Positions 6,516 through 13,625 of a DNA stretch of 36,394 bases are shown in pieces. Position 1 is the stretch's first letter, and every line of letters starts with the position of its first letter. The stretch lies in the IMG/VR virus record IMGVR_UViG_3300032249_000754, positions 1 to 36,394 of that record. One strand, written 5' to 3'. A program made the translations under genes and the position numbers. The notes under the pieces are model-generated. The model was not told the origin of the DNA. It did not search any database and worked only from the letters and a program-made list of their open reading frames with translations. Source of the stretch: a virus.

Positions 6516-8399
6516 ATGAATGTTTTTACACTTCTGATTGATGTTGATGCTAAACAGCTTTTAGCAAATCGCTTTGGCGGAACCTCAACCCTTCCAAGAT
6601 TAGACCGAGGCGATGCGCCTAATTTTGAAATAGGCTTTCTTAAATACAATGGCATTGAATACGATTATTTAAACTTTCAAAACTCGGCAATAAAGTTTGG
6701 AATTGGGGTTAATGCGGCTACTCCCACAGATGGAGAATTTAAGTTAACCTTTAATGGAGTAACATCATCAGCCATCAGCTATAATGCCTCTGCGGCCTCT
6801 GTCCAAACAGCGATTGCCAATGCAATTTCGGCCTCAGTCACAACGGTTGCAGGGGTCAATTCTGCTTATCAAATTACAGCAACAACGGCAGGGGTTTTTG
6901 CAGGGACAACGGCTGGACTTGGCGGGGACTCCTTTTCCCTATATCCGGCATCTTCTGTTATCATCAACACGACAAGGAGCGCAACAGCCGGGGTTGCTTT
7001 AAGGCAAATTGTCCGCCTTGTTCAAAGCCCCGCAGTATTTCAAGATGTTTGGGCAAACTCCCAAACCACTGGCGGCGCAACTCTTTCACTTGCACAGCAG
7101 GGATCAGCGATACAAAGTGAGACATATTCCCTAGAAATTGATGACAATGTTTATGCGGGTCAATACAACCTTCTTTTCGGCAATCAGACCGCTGGAATTG
7201 CCTACAATGCCACCGCCGAACAAATACAGACAGAGCTTGCCAAGCTAACATCTATCGGCGAATACTTAGATGTAAGCGGGGTCAGCCAGCCCAATGTTAG
7301 GGTTTCTGGCGCAAATGGGAAATTTGGTATTGCCTTTGTTGGAAACCTATCACAGATAAACATTGCCACGGCATTTCTTGTAAATGACTCTGCATTGTTC
7401 CGCCCGCCGTATAAAACAGCTACGGTAACTTTCAATACGGCACAGATTGAGAACTTTCTAAACTCTGGAGTTACCGGGTTAAGTTTAGAGATTGAAATAT
7501 CGGACGGAGGAAAGCCTCAAACAGTCCTCTCAACCGCAGTAACATTTAATCAAAACGCCCTTATTGTTACTGGCTCTGCGGTTCCAGCCAACCAAGCGGC
7601 TTACCTAACGGCAACTGAAATTGCGGCTCAATATGTAGAGGATTCAACAGCTAATGTGGATGCCACAAATAGAAGGCTAAAAAACTCAAGCGGAACAACC
7701 GTTGTTGATTACGAGCAGTCGTTGTTCGGCAATGGTGCGCTTGATCTTTCTGGCTCCGGGGTCACAATTTCTTCATACCCGCTTTATGTTAATTCAACAT
7801 TGACCGTTGGCGGGGCTGTTAGTTTTGGCAAGAATCTTTATGTTAATTCAACATTGACCGTTGGCGGGGATGTTAGTTTTGGCAAGAATCTTTATGTTGC
7901 CACAGCCATTACTGCGGTTGGAGCGGTTAGCTTTGGGGGCGGGATGGCCGTCTCTGGGAATTTGGGATTCTTTGGAACCTCCCCAACAGCACAAGGCTCT
8001 GGGATAAATATAGCCAACTCCATAACAAAAAGCGGCATTATCTCGTTCACGCAACCAACCCAAGCCAATGTGGTTTCAAATATTATTTCCCTTGGCCTAA
8101 TTGCATCGTCTCCTACTTATGGAGTGTTGCCGCAATCTCCAAGGACTCTCACGGCAATAACTTATATCACATTTGGACTAGTTCCATCCAATAATGTTAT
8201 TTCTAAAACAGTTACAATTACTGGATGCCAACTGAATGACATTGTTTTGCTTGGGTTGCCCGCTGATGTTGAGGAAGGACTTTCTTTTAGTGGTCACGTT
8301 GTTAATGCTAATCAAATTCATATTGATGCCCTAAATGTGACTGGAAGTGGAAAGACACAAAACGCAACAACATTCAGAGTCACCGTCATAGGCTATTAA
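6516..8399 (+). CDS. Tail fibre / baseplate protein with internal repeats, 627 aa
   Basis: The N-terminal part (residues 1-55) starts MNVFTLLIDVDAKQLLANRF. Two copies of a module follow, in which a strand (FKLTFNGVTSSAISYNAS at about 73; YNLLFGNQTAGIAYNAT at about 213) leads into a helix (AASVQTAIANA; AEQIQTELAKL). I know this module from phage fibre and host-recognition proteins. Residues about 420-475 hold three 18-residue repeats (LYVNSTLTVGGAVSFGKN), encoded by a 54-bp tandem repeat. The C-terminus is beta-rich. It is likely a structural fibre component at the tail tip. Confidence 0.6.
   Translation: MNVFTLLIDVDAKQLLANRFGGTSTLPRLDRGDAPNFEIGFLKYNGIEYDYLNFQNSAIKFGIGVNAATPTDGEFKLTFNGVTSSAISYNASAASVQTAIANAISASVTTVAGVNSAYQITATTAGVFAGTTAGLGGDSFSLYPASSVIINTTRSATAGVALRQIVRLVQSPAVFQDVWANSQTTGGATLSLAQQGSAIQSETYSLEIDDNVYAGQYNLLFGNQTAGIAYNATAEQIQTELAKLTSIGEYLDVSGVSQPNVRVSGANGKFGIAFVGNLSQINIATAFLVNDSALFRPPYKTATVTFNTAQIENFLNSGVTGLSLEIEISDGGKPQTVLSTAVTFNQNALIVTGSAVPANQAAYLTATEIAAQYVEDSTANVDATNRRLKNSSGTTVVDYEQSLFGNGALDLSGSGVTISSYPLYVNSTLTVGGAVSFGKNLYVNSTLTVGGDVSFGKNLYVATAITAVGAVSFGGGMAVSGNLGFFGTSPTAQGSGINIANSITKSGIISFTQPTQANVVSNIISLGLIASSPTYGVLPQSPRTLTAITYITFGLVPSNNVISKTVTITGCQLNDIVLLGLPADVEEGLSFSGHVVNANQIHIDALNVTGSGKTQNATTFRVTVIGY
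7782..7943 (+). repeat. 54-bp tandem repeat (3 units) in fibre gene
   Basis: Units start at 7782, 7836 and 7890. The first two differ at a single base (c at 7816, a at 7870); the third is diverged. The period is in frame (18 codons) and encodes Y-V-x(10)-G-x-V-S-F-G-x-x. Near identity of units 1 and 2 implies a recent duplication. Confidence 0.9.
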
Positions 8400-8420
8400 G
8401 GCCAAAGAGAAATCCTTAAA

Positions 8421-9353
8421 ATGCTTTGGATGACAGGCATGGGCTGGGGCATTCAAGAAGTAACCCCAAATGAATGCAGAATAAGGTGTGGGCCATATGC
8501 CTATATGCAAAAGGTATATGAGGGAAATTCTGTAACAAAAGGCGGTGATCCAGAAATTACAATGATACCAATAAATGTGCCCGGCCCAACACAGCAACAT
8601 CCAAATTCAACAGGAAAAAAAAGATATTTAGAGTGTTTTTTTTACAAATGGTTTTGCTCAAGGGTTTATGTTGCTAAGGAGTGCATTGTTCATGATTGGA
8701 AGGATAGCCCGCCCCCAAATGTAACTGATAAAATAATATTCCCAGATGACCCGACTGGAGAATTATATAAGTGCCATAAGACTTGGCGATGGGGAAGAGA
8801 TAGCAGAAATCTTGGGAATAAGGAAATTGATTTTGAAAGTGAATACGAGTTTCCAAAATATATTCATTGCTTTAGATATAGCCCGGAAAAAAGATATACA
8901 GACCCACAAGACCCAAGTAAAAATTCACCCCCATTCCCATCAACAGAATTGTGGGAGGCTGGACTTCCAAAAAATTTCCCTCCCGGAAATGAGGAAGTCC
9001 AGCCTCCTTTTGCGAAAACTGCTCCATGGTATTATTTTAGCCCATTCGTTCCCAACCCAGAAGAAGATGCCACTTGCTTCCGCAATCCAAAAGAAGATGA
9101 AAATCTAAATGAGATTGTTGAAAAACTGAATGCTTGCGCCAATGGTCTTTTTGATTCTCCAAAAACTTGCACTCTTCTTTTCTACTATGAGGCGTGGGGA
9201 GGGCATAAGGCATTCAGAAGAACAGGAAGTCAAGGGAATCAATATGGCGAGCCAAGGCCAGATGATAATTTTATTTCTGGCACACCAATACCTCCAATTA
9301 AAACACAATCTGAAAGTGAAAGAGATTATTGGCTGACGGTCTTTGCAATGTGA
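8421..9353 (+). CDS. Cys/Trp/Pro-rich hypothetical protein, 310 aa
   Basis: The protein begins MLWMTGMGWGIQEVTPNECR and is unusual in composition: many Cys, Trp, Tyr, Pro and Asn residues, few long helices, and Pro-rich stretches (DPSKNSPPFPSTELWEAGLP). No membrane segment or known motif is seen. It is the last gene of the tail block and is followed by the longest stretch without a gene on this side. It could be a tail tip or receptor-interacting protein; that is inference from position. Confidence 0.5.
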   Translation: MLWMTGMGWGIQEVTPNECRIRCGPYAYMQKVYEGNSVTKGGDPEITMIPINVPGPTQQHPNSTGKKRYLECFFYKWFCSRVYVAKECIVHDWKDSPPPNVTDKIIFPDDPTGELYKCHKTWRWGRDSRNLGNKEIDFESEYEFPKYIHCFRYSPEKRYTDPQDPSKNSPPFPSTELWEAGLPKNFPPGNEEVQPPFAKTAPWYYFSPFVPNPEEDATCFRNPKEDENLNEIVEKLNACANGLFDSPKTCTLLFYYEAWGGHKAFRRTGSQGNQYGEPRPDDNFISGTPIPPIKTQSESERDYWLTVFAM

Positions 9354-9540
9354 CAAAGATTGATGATTGGAGAAGACAACTAAAACCCTTCTAATCGCCA
9401 AGCCAGAAGCGAGGGCGAGCCAAGCCTGAAAGGGAAGGCCCGAGAGATCATACGGAGGGGCGGGACAAAGACCGCAAGACATGATCCCCTAATTGTAGGG
9501 TCTCCAATTTTGGAACGCCTTGGGGTGTTGTCTGCCCAAA
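9354..9540 (+). other. Non-coding gap between tail and lysis blocks
   Basis: No frame of useful length with a start is seen. The stretch is purine-rich and more GC-rich than its flanks, and includes CCCTA-ATTG-TAGGG, a 5-bp stem near 9486-9499 not followed by a T run, so it is a poor terminator. It ends at the TTGACATAA motif. It may hold a leader RNA or gene remnant; nothing more can be supported. Confidence 0.4.
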
Positions 9541-9549
9541 TTGACATAA
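9541..9549 (+). promoter_or_regulatory. TTGACATAA motif, copy 2
   Basis: The motif lies 10 bases before ATG 9551 and 19 before ATG 9560, which open the lysis cassette. No ribosome-binding sequence is visible between motif and start, so a very short leader is possible. Confidence 0.5.
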
Positions 9550-9550
9550 A

Positions 9551-9730
9551 ATGATTGATATGGAAACCGTCATCTCCCTTATCACCTCACAGGATTGGCT
9601 TGCTTGGCTTGGCGCAATCACGGCCTTGCTCGGAGCGGTTATCGCAATCGCCCAACTGATTCCCGGCGATCAGCCGGAGAAAAGCCTGCAGGCCGTTCTC
9701 GATTTCCTCTCTAAATTTTCCCGCAAATGA
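9551..9730 (+). CDS. Holin-like small membrane protein, 59 aa
   Basis: The frame runs from ATG 9551 (MIDMETVISLITSQDWLAWL) to TGA 9728-9730, with an alternative in-frame ATG at 9560. One strong hydrophobic segment (about residues 18-38, AWLGAITALLGAVIAIAQLI) is followed by PGD and a soluble amphipathic helix (SLQAVLDFLSKFSRK). It opens the lysis cassette and overlaps the i-spanin start (ATGA). Small size, one membrane span and neighbours fit a holin that times lysis by forming inner-membrane lesions. The motif at 9541 favours the 9560 start on spacing. Confidence 0.6.
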   Translation: MIDMETVISLITSQDWLAWLGAITALLGAVIAIAQLIPGDQPEKSLQAVLDFLSKFSRK

Positions 9731-9918
9731 TCGAAGGAGTCCTTGCAGTTGCAGGGGCATTGTTGGGAGCGTGGGTATGGTGGTTGAAGAATAGAGCCAA
9801 GACCCGCTTGCAAAAAAGTGACGAAGAGATAGAACAAAGGAATGACAAGCGTAAAAAAGCGATTGATGGTTGGGTTCGTGGCGTGGGCGGGACTAGCTGG
9901 TGGGTTGATCGGGATTAG
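9727..9918 (+). CDS. Inner-membrane spanin (i-spanin, Rz-like)
   Basis: Residues 2-20 (IEGVLAVAGALLGAWVWWL) form a membrane anchor followed by a highly charged stretch (KNRAKTRLQKSDEEIEQRND) suited to a periplasmic coiled coil. At 63 residues it is short for an Rz protein. It overlaps the upstream holin-like gene by 4 bases, and its last 77 bases are shared with the o-spanin in another frame. That nested arrangement is the hallmark of spanin pairs, which fuse inner and outer membranes at the last step of lysis. Confidence 0.65.
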   Translation: MIEGVLAVAGALLGAWVWWLKNRAKTRLQKSDEEIEQRNDKRKKAIDGWVRGVGGTSWWVDRD

Positions 9919-10126
9919 CGGTTGCGCCACTACTACCCAAGAAATAACCTACTCTTACCCAACCTCCTCCGATATTCTCCACCTAATGATGGAGTGGGAT
10001 AGGGTGGAACAAGAGACCAAGATATTCAATAACAAACTGCGGGAGCAGTATTCAAAAGCCCTTGTAGAGCTTTCCAATGCCATCGCCGAAGGGGAAAGGT
10101 GGAGGGCTAGGGCAGAAAACAAATGA
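9842..10126 (+). CDS. Outer-membrane lipoprotein spanin (o-spanin, Rz1-like)
   Basis: The 94-residue product has a basic N-terminus (MTSVKKRL), a hydrophobic core and a lipobox ISGC with Cys28, so signal peptidase II processing would leave a 67-residue lipoprotein. The mature part has a polar linker (ATTTQEITYSYPTSS) and a charged helix up to the end. It starts inside the i-spanin gene in a different frame and overlaps the endolysin gene by 4 bases (ATGA). This is the clearest evidence for a Gram-negative host. Confidence 0.75.
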   Translation: MTSVKKRLMVGFVAWAGLAGGLIGISGCATTTQEITYSYPTSSDILHLMMEWDRVEQETKIFNNKLREQYSKALVELSNAIAEGERWRARAENK

Positions 10127-10638
10127 CGCTTAAACAGGCTTTAGAACGCTCTGAAGGCCATATAAAGAGCCTTGAGCCTAAGTTCCAGAAGAAGGTAGCC
10201 AAGTGGTTTTCCGAGTGCTGGGCTAAGAAGGTTTATGTTCTAGTCTATTGCTCGAACAGGACGGCAGAGGAGCAAGAGGAGCTATACAAAAAGGGGCGAG
10301 TGCCGGGGCATCCGGGGCCAAAGGTGACGAATGCAAGGGGCTATCCAGAGTGCCAGTCGATGCATTGCTACAAAAGGGCGATTGATTTTGTCCCGCTGGT
10401 TGAGACTGCGACAGGCTCCTTCATTGCGGGTTTCGATGATAACGAGACCTATGCCATCGCCCACAAAATCGCCGAGAGCATTGGGGGTTTGCGTAGGCTC
10501 GATTGGGAGGAGCCTCATCTAGAAGATGCCAGCATTTCGGGATGGCGGGAGCTTGTGTCTCCGCAAAAAGAACAAGTGAATAACCCAAAACCCGCTAAGA
10601 AAATTGTTTCAAAAAAGAATTCGTGGTCTAGTCGTTAA
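10123..10638 (+). CDS. Endolysin, M15-type peptidase (D-Ala-D-Ala / L-Ala-D-Glu family)
   Basis: The product is 171 residues. The zinc-site pattern is visible: S-M-H at 79-81, A-x-D at 86-88 and P-H-L-E at 131-134, giving H81, D88 and H132 as likely zinc ligands and E129/E130 as catalytic candidate. R46 in SNRTAEEQEELYKKGR matches the conserved Arg-...-Q-x-x-L-Y-x-x-G segment of the family. The usual Gly of S-x-H-x-x-G-x-A-x-D is Lys here. There is no signal peptide, so export would depend on the holin. It would cleave peptide cross-bridges of the cell wall. Confidence 0.8.
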   Translation: MTLKQALERSEGHIKSLEPKFQKKVAKWFSECWAKKVYVLVYCSNRTAEEQEELYKKGRVPGHPGPKVTNARGYPECQSMHCYKRAIDFVPLVETATGSFIAGFDDNETYAIAHKIAESIGGLRRLDWEEPHLEDASISGWRELVSPQKEQVNNPKPAKKIVSKKNSWSSR

Positions 10639-10642
10639 TCAA

Positions 10643-10990
10643 ATGACAGCGAACAAGGTTGTGCTCAAGCCCAACAACGAAATGACTGCGGCGCACGAAG
10701 CCCACCTTGAGCAGATAAAATTAGCCACTTGTGATTTGCTGGATCGAAAATATAGGGCGGGGCAGAAAAATCATGGGGGTAGCCTCTGGTCAATGCCAGC
10801 GGCCAGACAGGTTGAGAATGGCATTGAGGAAGCCACAGACCAAATCACCTACCTATTATCGTTGAGGCAAAGCATGAGAATCATAATGGAGCTTGCCCAC
10901 GAGGGCATGAATGACGATTCTGTTTGTGCCACTACTGCCAGAGAAAATTGTAGAGCCATTTGGTTCACAATTACTGGCCATGAAAAATGA
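10643..10990 (+). CDS. Hypothetical protein, possibly MazG-like, 115 aa
   Basis: ATG 10643 (MTANKVVLKPNNEMTAAHEA) lies 5 bases after the endolysin stop; the frame is open upstream to 10604, but that would lie inside the endolysin gene. The segment KYRAGQKNHGGSLWSMPA followed by IEEATDQITYLLSLRQ resembles small helical phage proteins with an E-E-x-x-D helix, as in MazG-type nucleotide pyrophosphohydrolases. The second half of the MazG metal site is not evident. It overlaps the next gene by 4 bases. Confidence 0.45.
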   Translation: MTANKVVLKPNNEMTAAHEAHLEQIKLATCDLLDRKYRAGQKNHGGSLWSMPAARQVENGIEEATDQITYLLSLRQSMRIIMELAHEGMNDDSVCATTARENCRAIWFTITGHEK

Positions 10991-11718
10991 CCAAGTGGAA
11001 AAAGTTTATGGCTGTCTCCTGTTCTCACGGCCACTTGGCCGATGCGAAGGCAACCAAGGCGGCTTTAGAATTTAAGAAACGCTGGAAGCCCGACCTTATC
11101 CTCCACCTTGGGGACGCAATCGACTTGGCCGCTTTTCGGGCTGGAGCGATGCGCTCTCCCGATTCTGCGGATAGGGCCGCAAGCATAACCGAGGATTTCC
11201 GCGCGGGCATAAACTTTTTACAGCTTTTAGAGCCAAATGTTTTTTTCATAGGCAACCACGAGCATCGAGCTTACGAACACCAGTATTCGCCCAATGCAAT
11301 TCTAGCCCACTGCGCCACCTCTTGCCTTGCGGACATTCATCAGCTTTGCAAAGACATCAAGGCAGAGATCGTCCAATACGATATTGTAAAAGGATGGAGG
11401 GAGTTTGGCGGAACAATGTTCGGCCATGGCTGGATGTTCAATGAGAACGCCGTGCGCGACCATTGCGAAATGATGAAGAAACCAATCGTCATCGGGCATC
11501 TTCATCGGGTGGATCGAGCCGCCGGAAGATCGGTGGGTGCGCCTGTCGGTTGGACGATTGGATGCTTGGCAAATGTGGATTCGATGCACTACGCAAGACG
11601 CAATCGTTCGATTACTAGATGGCAACACGGCATTGCGTGGGGAGAATACAACGACAAGAACTGCATCGTGAATGTTCTATCACCGACCAGCGATGGAGAG
11701 TGGAGGTTCCCGGTATGA
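10987..11718 (+). CDS. Calcineurin-like metallophosphoesterase
   Basis: The 243-residue product shows the ordered motifs of the family: GDAID (42-46), GNHE (89-92), GHGW (146-149) and GHLHR (170-174). The first motif, normally D-x-H, reads SCSHGH at 11-16, so the usual metal-binding Asp is replaced (Cys or His, depending on register). Such enzymes hydrolyse phosphodiesters or phosphomonoesters using two metals, and phage versions may act on nucleotides or nucleic acid ends. It is coupled to both neighbours by ATGA overlaps. Substrate unknown. Confidence 0.75.
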   Translation: MTKWKKFMAVSCSHGHLADAKATKAALEFKKRWKPDLILHLGDAIDLAAFRAGAMRSPDSADRAASITEDFRAGINFLQLLEPNVFFIGNHEHRAYEHQYSPNAILAHCATSCLADIHQLCKDIKAEIVQYDIVKGWREFGGTMFGHGWMFNENAVRDHCEMMKKPIVIGHLHRVDRAAGRSVGAPVGWTIGCLANVDSMHYARRNRSITRWQHGIAWGEYNDKNCIVNVLSPTSDGEWRFPV

Positions 11719-12011
11719 AGCCGCACCACAACAAAAGCTGGAATAAGATAGGCTTCAAGGGCGAGTGGGCGCAGACCCTGAAAAAATATTTGGAGAGACA
11801 ACAGGAACAAGTTCCTAGTGGATGGCTCCGCACCGATGCCGCATTGAAGGCCATGGGATTTAATGCAAAACATACAGGGGGCAGTTGCAATAAGCTGATT
11901 AACCAAATGGTCGAGGCTGGTTTTCTGCTCAAAAAAGACTTCCGAATTTTCGATCTTTCTGGTCGCAGAATCTCAGCAATCACCCATTACAAAATCAGCG
12001 GGAAGGCGTAA
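11715..12011 (+). CDS. Small basic protein, winged-helix-like, 98 aa
   Basis: ATG 11715 overlaps the phosphoesterase stop; the frame is open upstream to 11619, inside that gene, so 11715 is chosen. The product has a basic N-terminus (MKPHHNKSWNKIGFKGEW). It then has helices compatible with a helix-turn-helix (RTDAALKAMGFNAKHTGGSC followed by KLINQMVEAGFLLKKD) and a beta hairpin near the end (FRIFDLSGRRISAITHY). Probably DNA-binding; family not recognised. It is the last gene of the block before a promoter-containing gap. Confidence 0.45.
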   Translation: MKPHHNKSWNKIGFKGEWAQTLKKYLERQQEQVPSGWLRTDAALKAMGFNAKHTGGSCNKLINQMVEAGFLLKKDFRIFDLSGRRISAITHYKISGKA

Positions 12012-12049
12012 GTCGTTGATATTCAAAGAGAAATAACTTAAGAAAAAGC

Positions 12050-12083
12050 TTTACAAACCCTAGAGATATGTTAAACTAGGGTT
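12050..12083 (+). promoter_or_regulatory. Promoter with overlapping inverted repeat
   Basis: TTTACA at 12050-12055 and TAAACT at 12072-12077 are 16 bases apart, a sigma-70-type pair. AACCCTAG (12056-12063) and CTAGGGTT (12076-12083) form a perfect 8-bp inverted repeat with a 12-base spacer covering the promoter, so it could be an operator or an RNA hairpin. The ATG at 12084 follows directly, so a start 7 bases after the -10 box would give a leaderless message. Confidence 0.6.
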
Positions 12084-12551
12084 ATGCAAAATAAGGAAAG
12101 ACAAATAACGGTCCGCAAGTCGGTGAGGCCGGAAATTACCGAAAGGATTCCTGCCCTTATTGATGAGGCGGCAAACTGGATGCAGTTAAAATATCCCACG
12201 GTGGACTTCACTACCACAGAATTTATTTTCTCTGGTAGTTATAACCGCTCAAGATATTTTAGAAACGAGCTAAAAGCTGGACAAGGTCTTGGAAAATATC
12301 TTGCTCCGAATGTTTGTATCAGCACAAGGGCATGGCTCATTCTTTACGACATGAAAACTCTTTGCATTAAAAAGAGAAAAATGTTTGTTGGTAGCGAGAT
12401 TCAGATGGTGTGTGCCTTAATTCACGAGCTTACCCACCACGCTCAATATGAATTGGGGTTGCCGACAGGTGAGCTTGAGACAACAAGAAACGAGCTTGAT
12501 TATTTAAAGGAGTTTCATCCAGAGTATCACGCCAAGATGGTAGAAGCCTAA
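12084..12551 (+). CDS. Zinc metalloprotease-like protein (HELTH motif)
   Basis: The 155-residue product carries HELTH at 114-118, a gluzincin/SprT-like H-E-x-x-H site, within ALIHELTHHAQ. Downstream Glu residues in GELETTRNELDY (129-140) are candidates for the third zinc ligand. The N-terminus is basic and helical, and there is no signal peptide. The gene has its own promoter with an inverted repeat and little ribosome-binding sequence. It may cleave a host or phage protein in the cytoplasm; target unknown. A non-catalytic SprT-type role is possible. Confidence 0.6.
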   Translation: MQNKERQITVRKSVRPEITERIPALIDEAANWMQLKYPTVDFTTTEFIFSGSYNRSRYFRNELKAGQGLGKYLAPNVCISTRAWLILYDMKTLCIKKRKMFVGSEIQMVCALIHELTHHAQYELGLPTGELETTRNELDYLKEFHPEYHAKMVEA

Positions 12552-12575
12552 CCAACCAAGAAAGGAAATCATAAT

Positions 12576-12671
12576 ATGAATCAAGCATTCAAAATCTACA
12601 TTGCCGTAATGGTCGGAATCCTCGTTGGCCTTTCCCTTGGGGATTGGCTAGAAATCTGGTTGAGCAAATGA
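12576..12671 (+). CDS. Tiny membrane protein, 31 aa
   Basis: ATG 12576 is preceded by AAAGGAAA at good spacing. The 31-residue product is almost entirely one hydrophobic segment (FKIYIAVMVGILVGLSLGDW) with a short polar tail, and it overlaps the next ATG (ATGA at 12668). It may insert into the inner membrane. Function unknown. Confidence 0.5.
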   Translation: MNQAFKIYIAVMVGILVGLSLGDWLEIWLSK

Positions 12672-12847
12672 GCGAACAATACCAACTCCTAGTCGATCAG
12701 TTTATGCGTGAAGGCATGACGGAAGAAGATGCTTTGGCCTGCGCCGACCGAGAGTTTAATGTGGTGGCAACCAAGCCCTCGGTTTATATCGGCACTTACG
12801 CTTGGCATTTTTCTAGGGCAGAGGGAGAAAAAACTTTACATTCCTAG
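12668..12847 (+). CDS. Small hypothetical protein, 59 aa
   Basis: ATG 12668 overlaps the preceding stop; the frame is open to 12644 but that start lies inside the tiny membrane gene. The product begins MSEQYQLLVDQFMREGMTEE and has helices with a UBA-like M-T-E-E-D-A-L pattern, then a short beta end (SVYIGTYAWHF). Not recognised. Confidence 0.45.
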   Translation: MSEQYQLLVDQFMREGMTEEDALACADREFNVVATKPSVYIGTYAWHFSRAEGEKTLHS

Positions 12848-12870
12848 ACTGCCAAACTAAAAATCTTAAA

Positions 12871-13419
12871 GTGAAATCCTATTACCCTGCAAGACCAGTC
12901 GGAGCCGCCGATGCCCCATGGTCGGAGACTTACAGCGAGTGGGCAATCGAACCGAAGGCAAATGGATGGAGGGGTTGGTTAGATCAAAAGGAAGGCGTGG
13001 CCTACAATCGGCATGGAAAAGTCGCATCCAACGCCCCGCTGATGTTCGAGCGGTTGGCAACTGCCGGGATCAAGTCACGGTTCATTGATTGCGAGATTAT
13101 GGGGATGCGTGAAAAGAGGGGGCTTGGAACCATCATCGTTATTGACGCTTTCGATCCCGACAACCCCAAGCCCTACGCCCAGCGGGTCAAAGAATTTGAG
13201 GAGATCGAGCCAGCATCCTTTGACCTAAAGCAAAACGCCCTGCTACGGATGCCAAGGCTCAACCACAAAAAGCTCAAGGCCATTTGGGAAGAGATGAATT
13301 TTCAAAATTGTGGCGGGCTGGTTTGGGAAGGCTTTGTTATGAAGAACGATGACCGCTACCCTTTCGTCACCAATCCCTCTTACCGCTCACTGGACTGGCA
13401 CAAGTGGAGGATTCTATGA
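12871..13419 (+). CDS. Minimal ATP-dependent DNA ligase-like nucleotidyltransferase, 182 aa
   Basis: GTG 12871 opens a protein with ordered ligase motifs: motif I K29-A-N-G-W-R-G (the Lys that would carry AMP), YNRHGK (45-50, motif Ia type), DCEI (73-76, motif III), EGFVMK (153-158, motif IV) and W-H-K-W (176-179, motif V). Only the adenylation domain is present; the usual OB-fold domain is missing, since the gene ends at motif V and overlaps the next start. It may seal nicks with a separate partner or act on RNA ends. The compact size is unusual, as T7 ligase has 359 residues. Confidence 0.7.
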   Translation: MKSYYPARPVGAADAPWSETYSEWAIEPKANGWRGWLDQKEGVAYNRHGKVASNAPLMFERLATAGIKSRFIDCEIMGMREKRGLGTIIVIDAFDPDNPKPYAQRVKEFEEIEPASFDLKQNALLRMPRLNHKKLKAIWEEMNFQNCGGLVWEGFVMKNDDRYPFVTNPSYRSLDWHKWRIL

Positions 13420-13625
13420 TCGAAGCCATTTTAATTTTCCTTTGCCTGTTCGCCTATTTCGGAGCCAAGGAGCTTTGCAAATATTTAGACCAGCGGGAGT
13501 ATGAGAGGCGAAGATTCTATCTAATGGTGGCAGAAGAACTTGATCGTCTGGACAAGGCGACCGAGGAAACAAAGCAGTCCGAGTCCAGAAGCCGCAACCC
13601 TTCAATTTGGGAGATGCGAAATTGA
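13416..13625 (+). CDS. Small membrane-anchored protein, 69 aa
   Basis: ATG 13416 overlaps the ligase stop (ATGA). One N-terminal hydrophobic segment (residues 2-20, IEAILIFLCLFAYFGAKEL) is followed by a charged helix (YLDQREYERRRFYLMVAEEL) and an acidic, Ser-rich tail. It would be anchored in the inner membrane with a cytoplasmic or periplasmic helix. Function unknown. Its end overlaps the TTG start proposed for the next gene. Confidence 0.5.
   Translation: MIEAILIFLCLFAYFGAKELCKYLDQREYERRRFYLMVAEELDRLDKATEETKQSESRSRNPSIWEMRN

Noticed and set aside
9105-9482. Open frame of 125 codons on the - strand
   Set aside because: It runs antisense over the end of the 8421-9353 gene and the gap, has no ribosome-binding site, and low-complexity composition; all supported genes are on the + strand.
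9486-9499. Hairpin CCCTA-ATTG-TAGGG as a terminator
   Set aside because: Stem of only 5 bp and no following T run.
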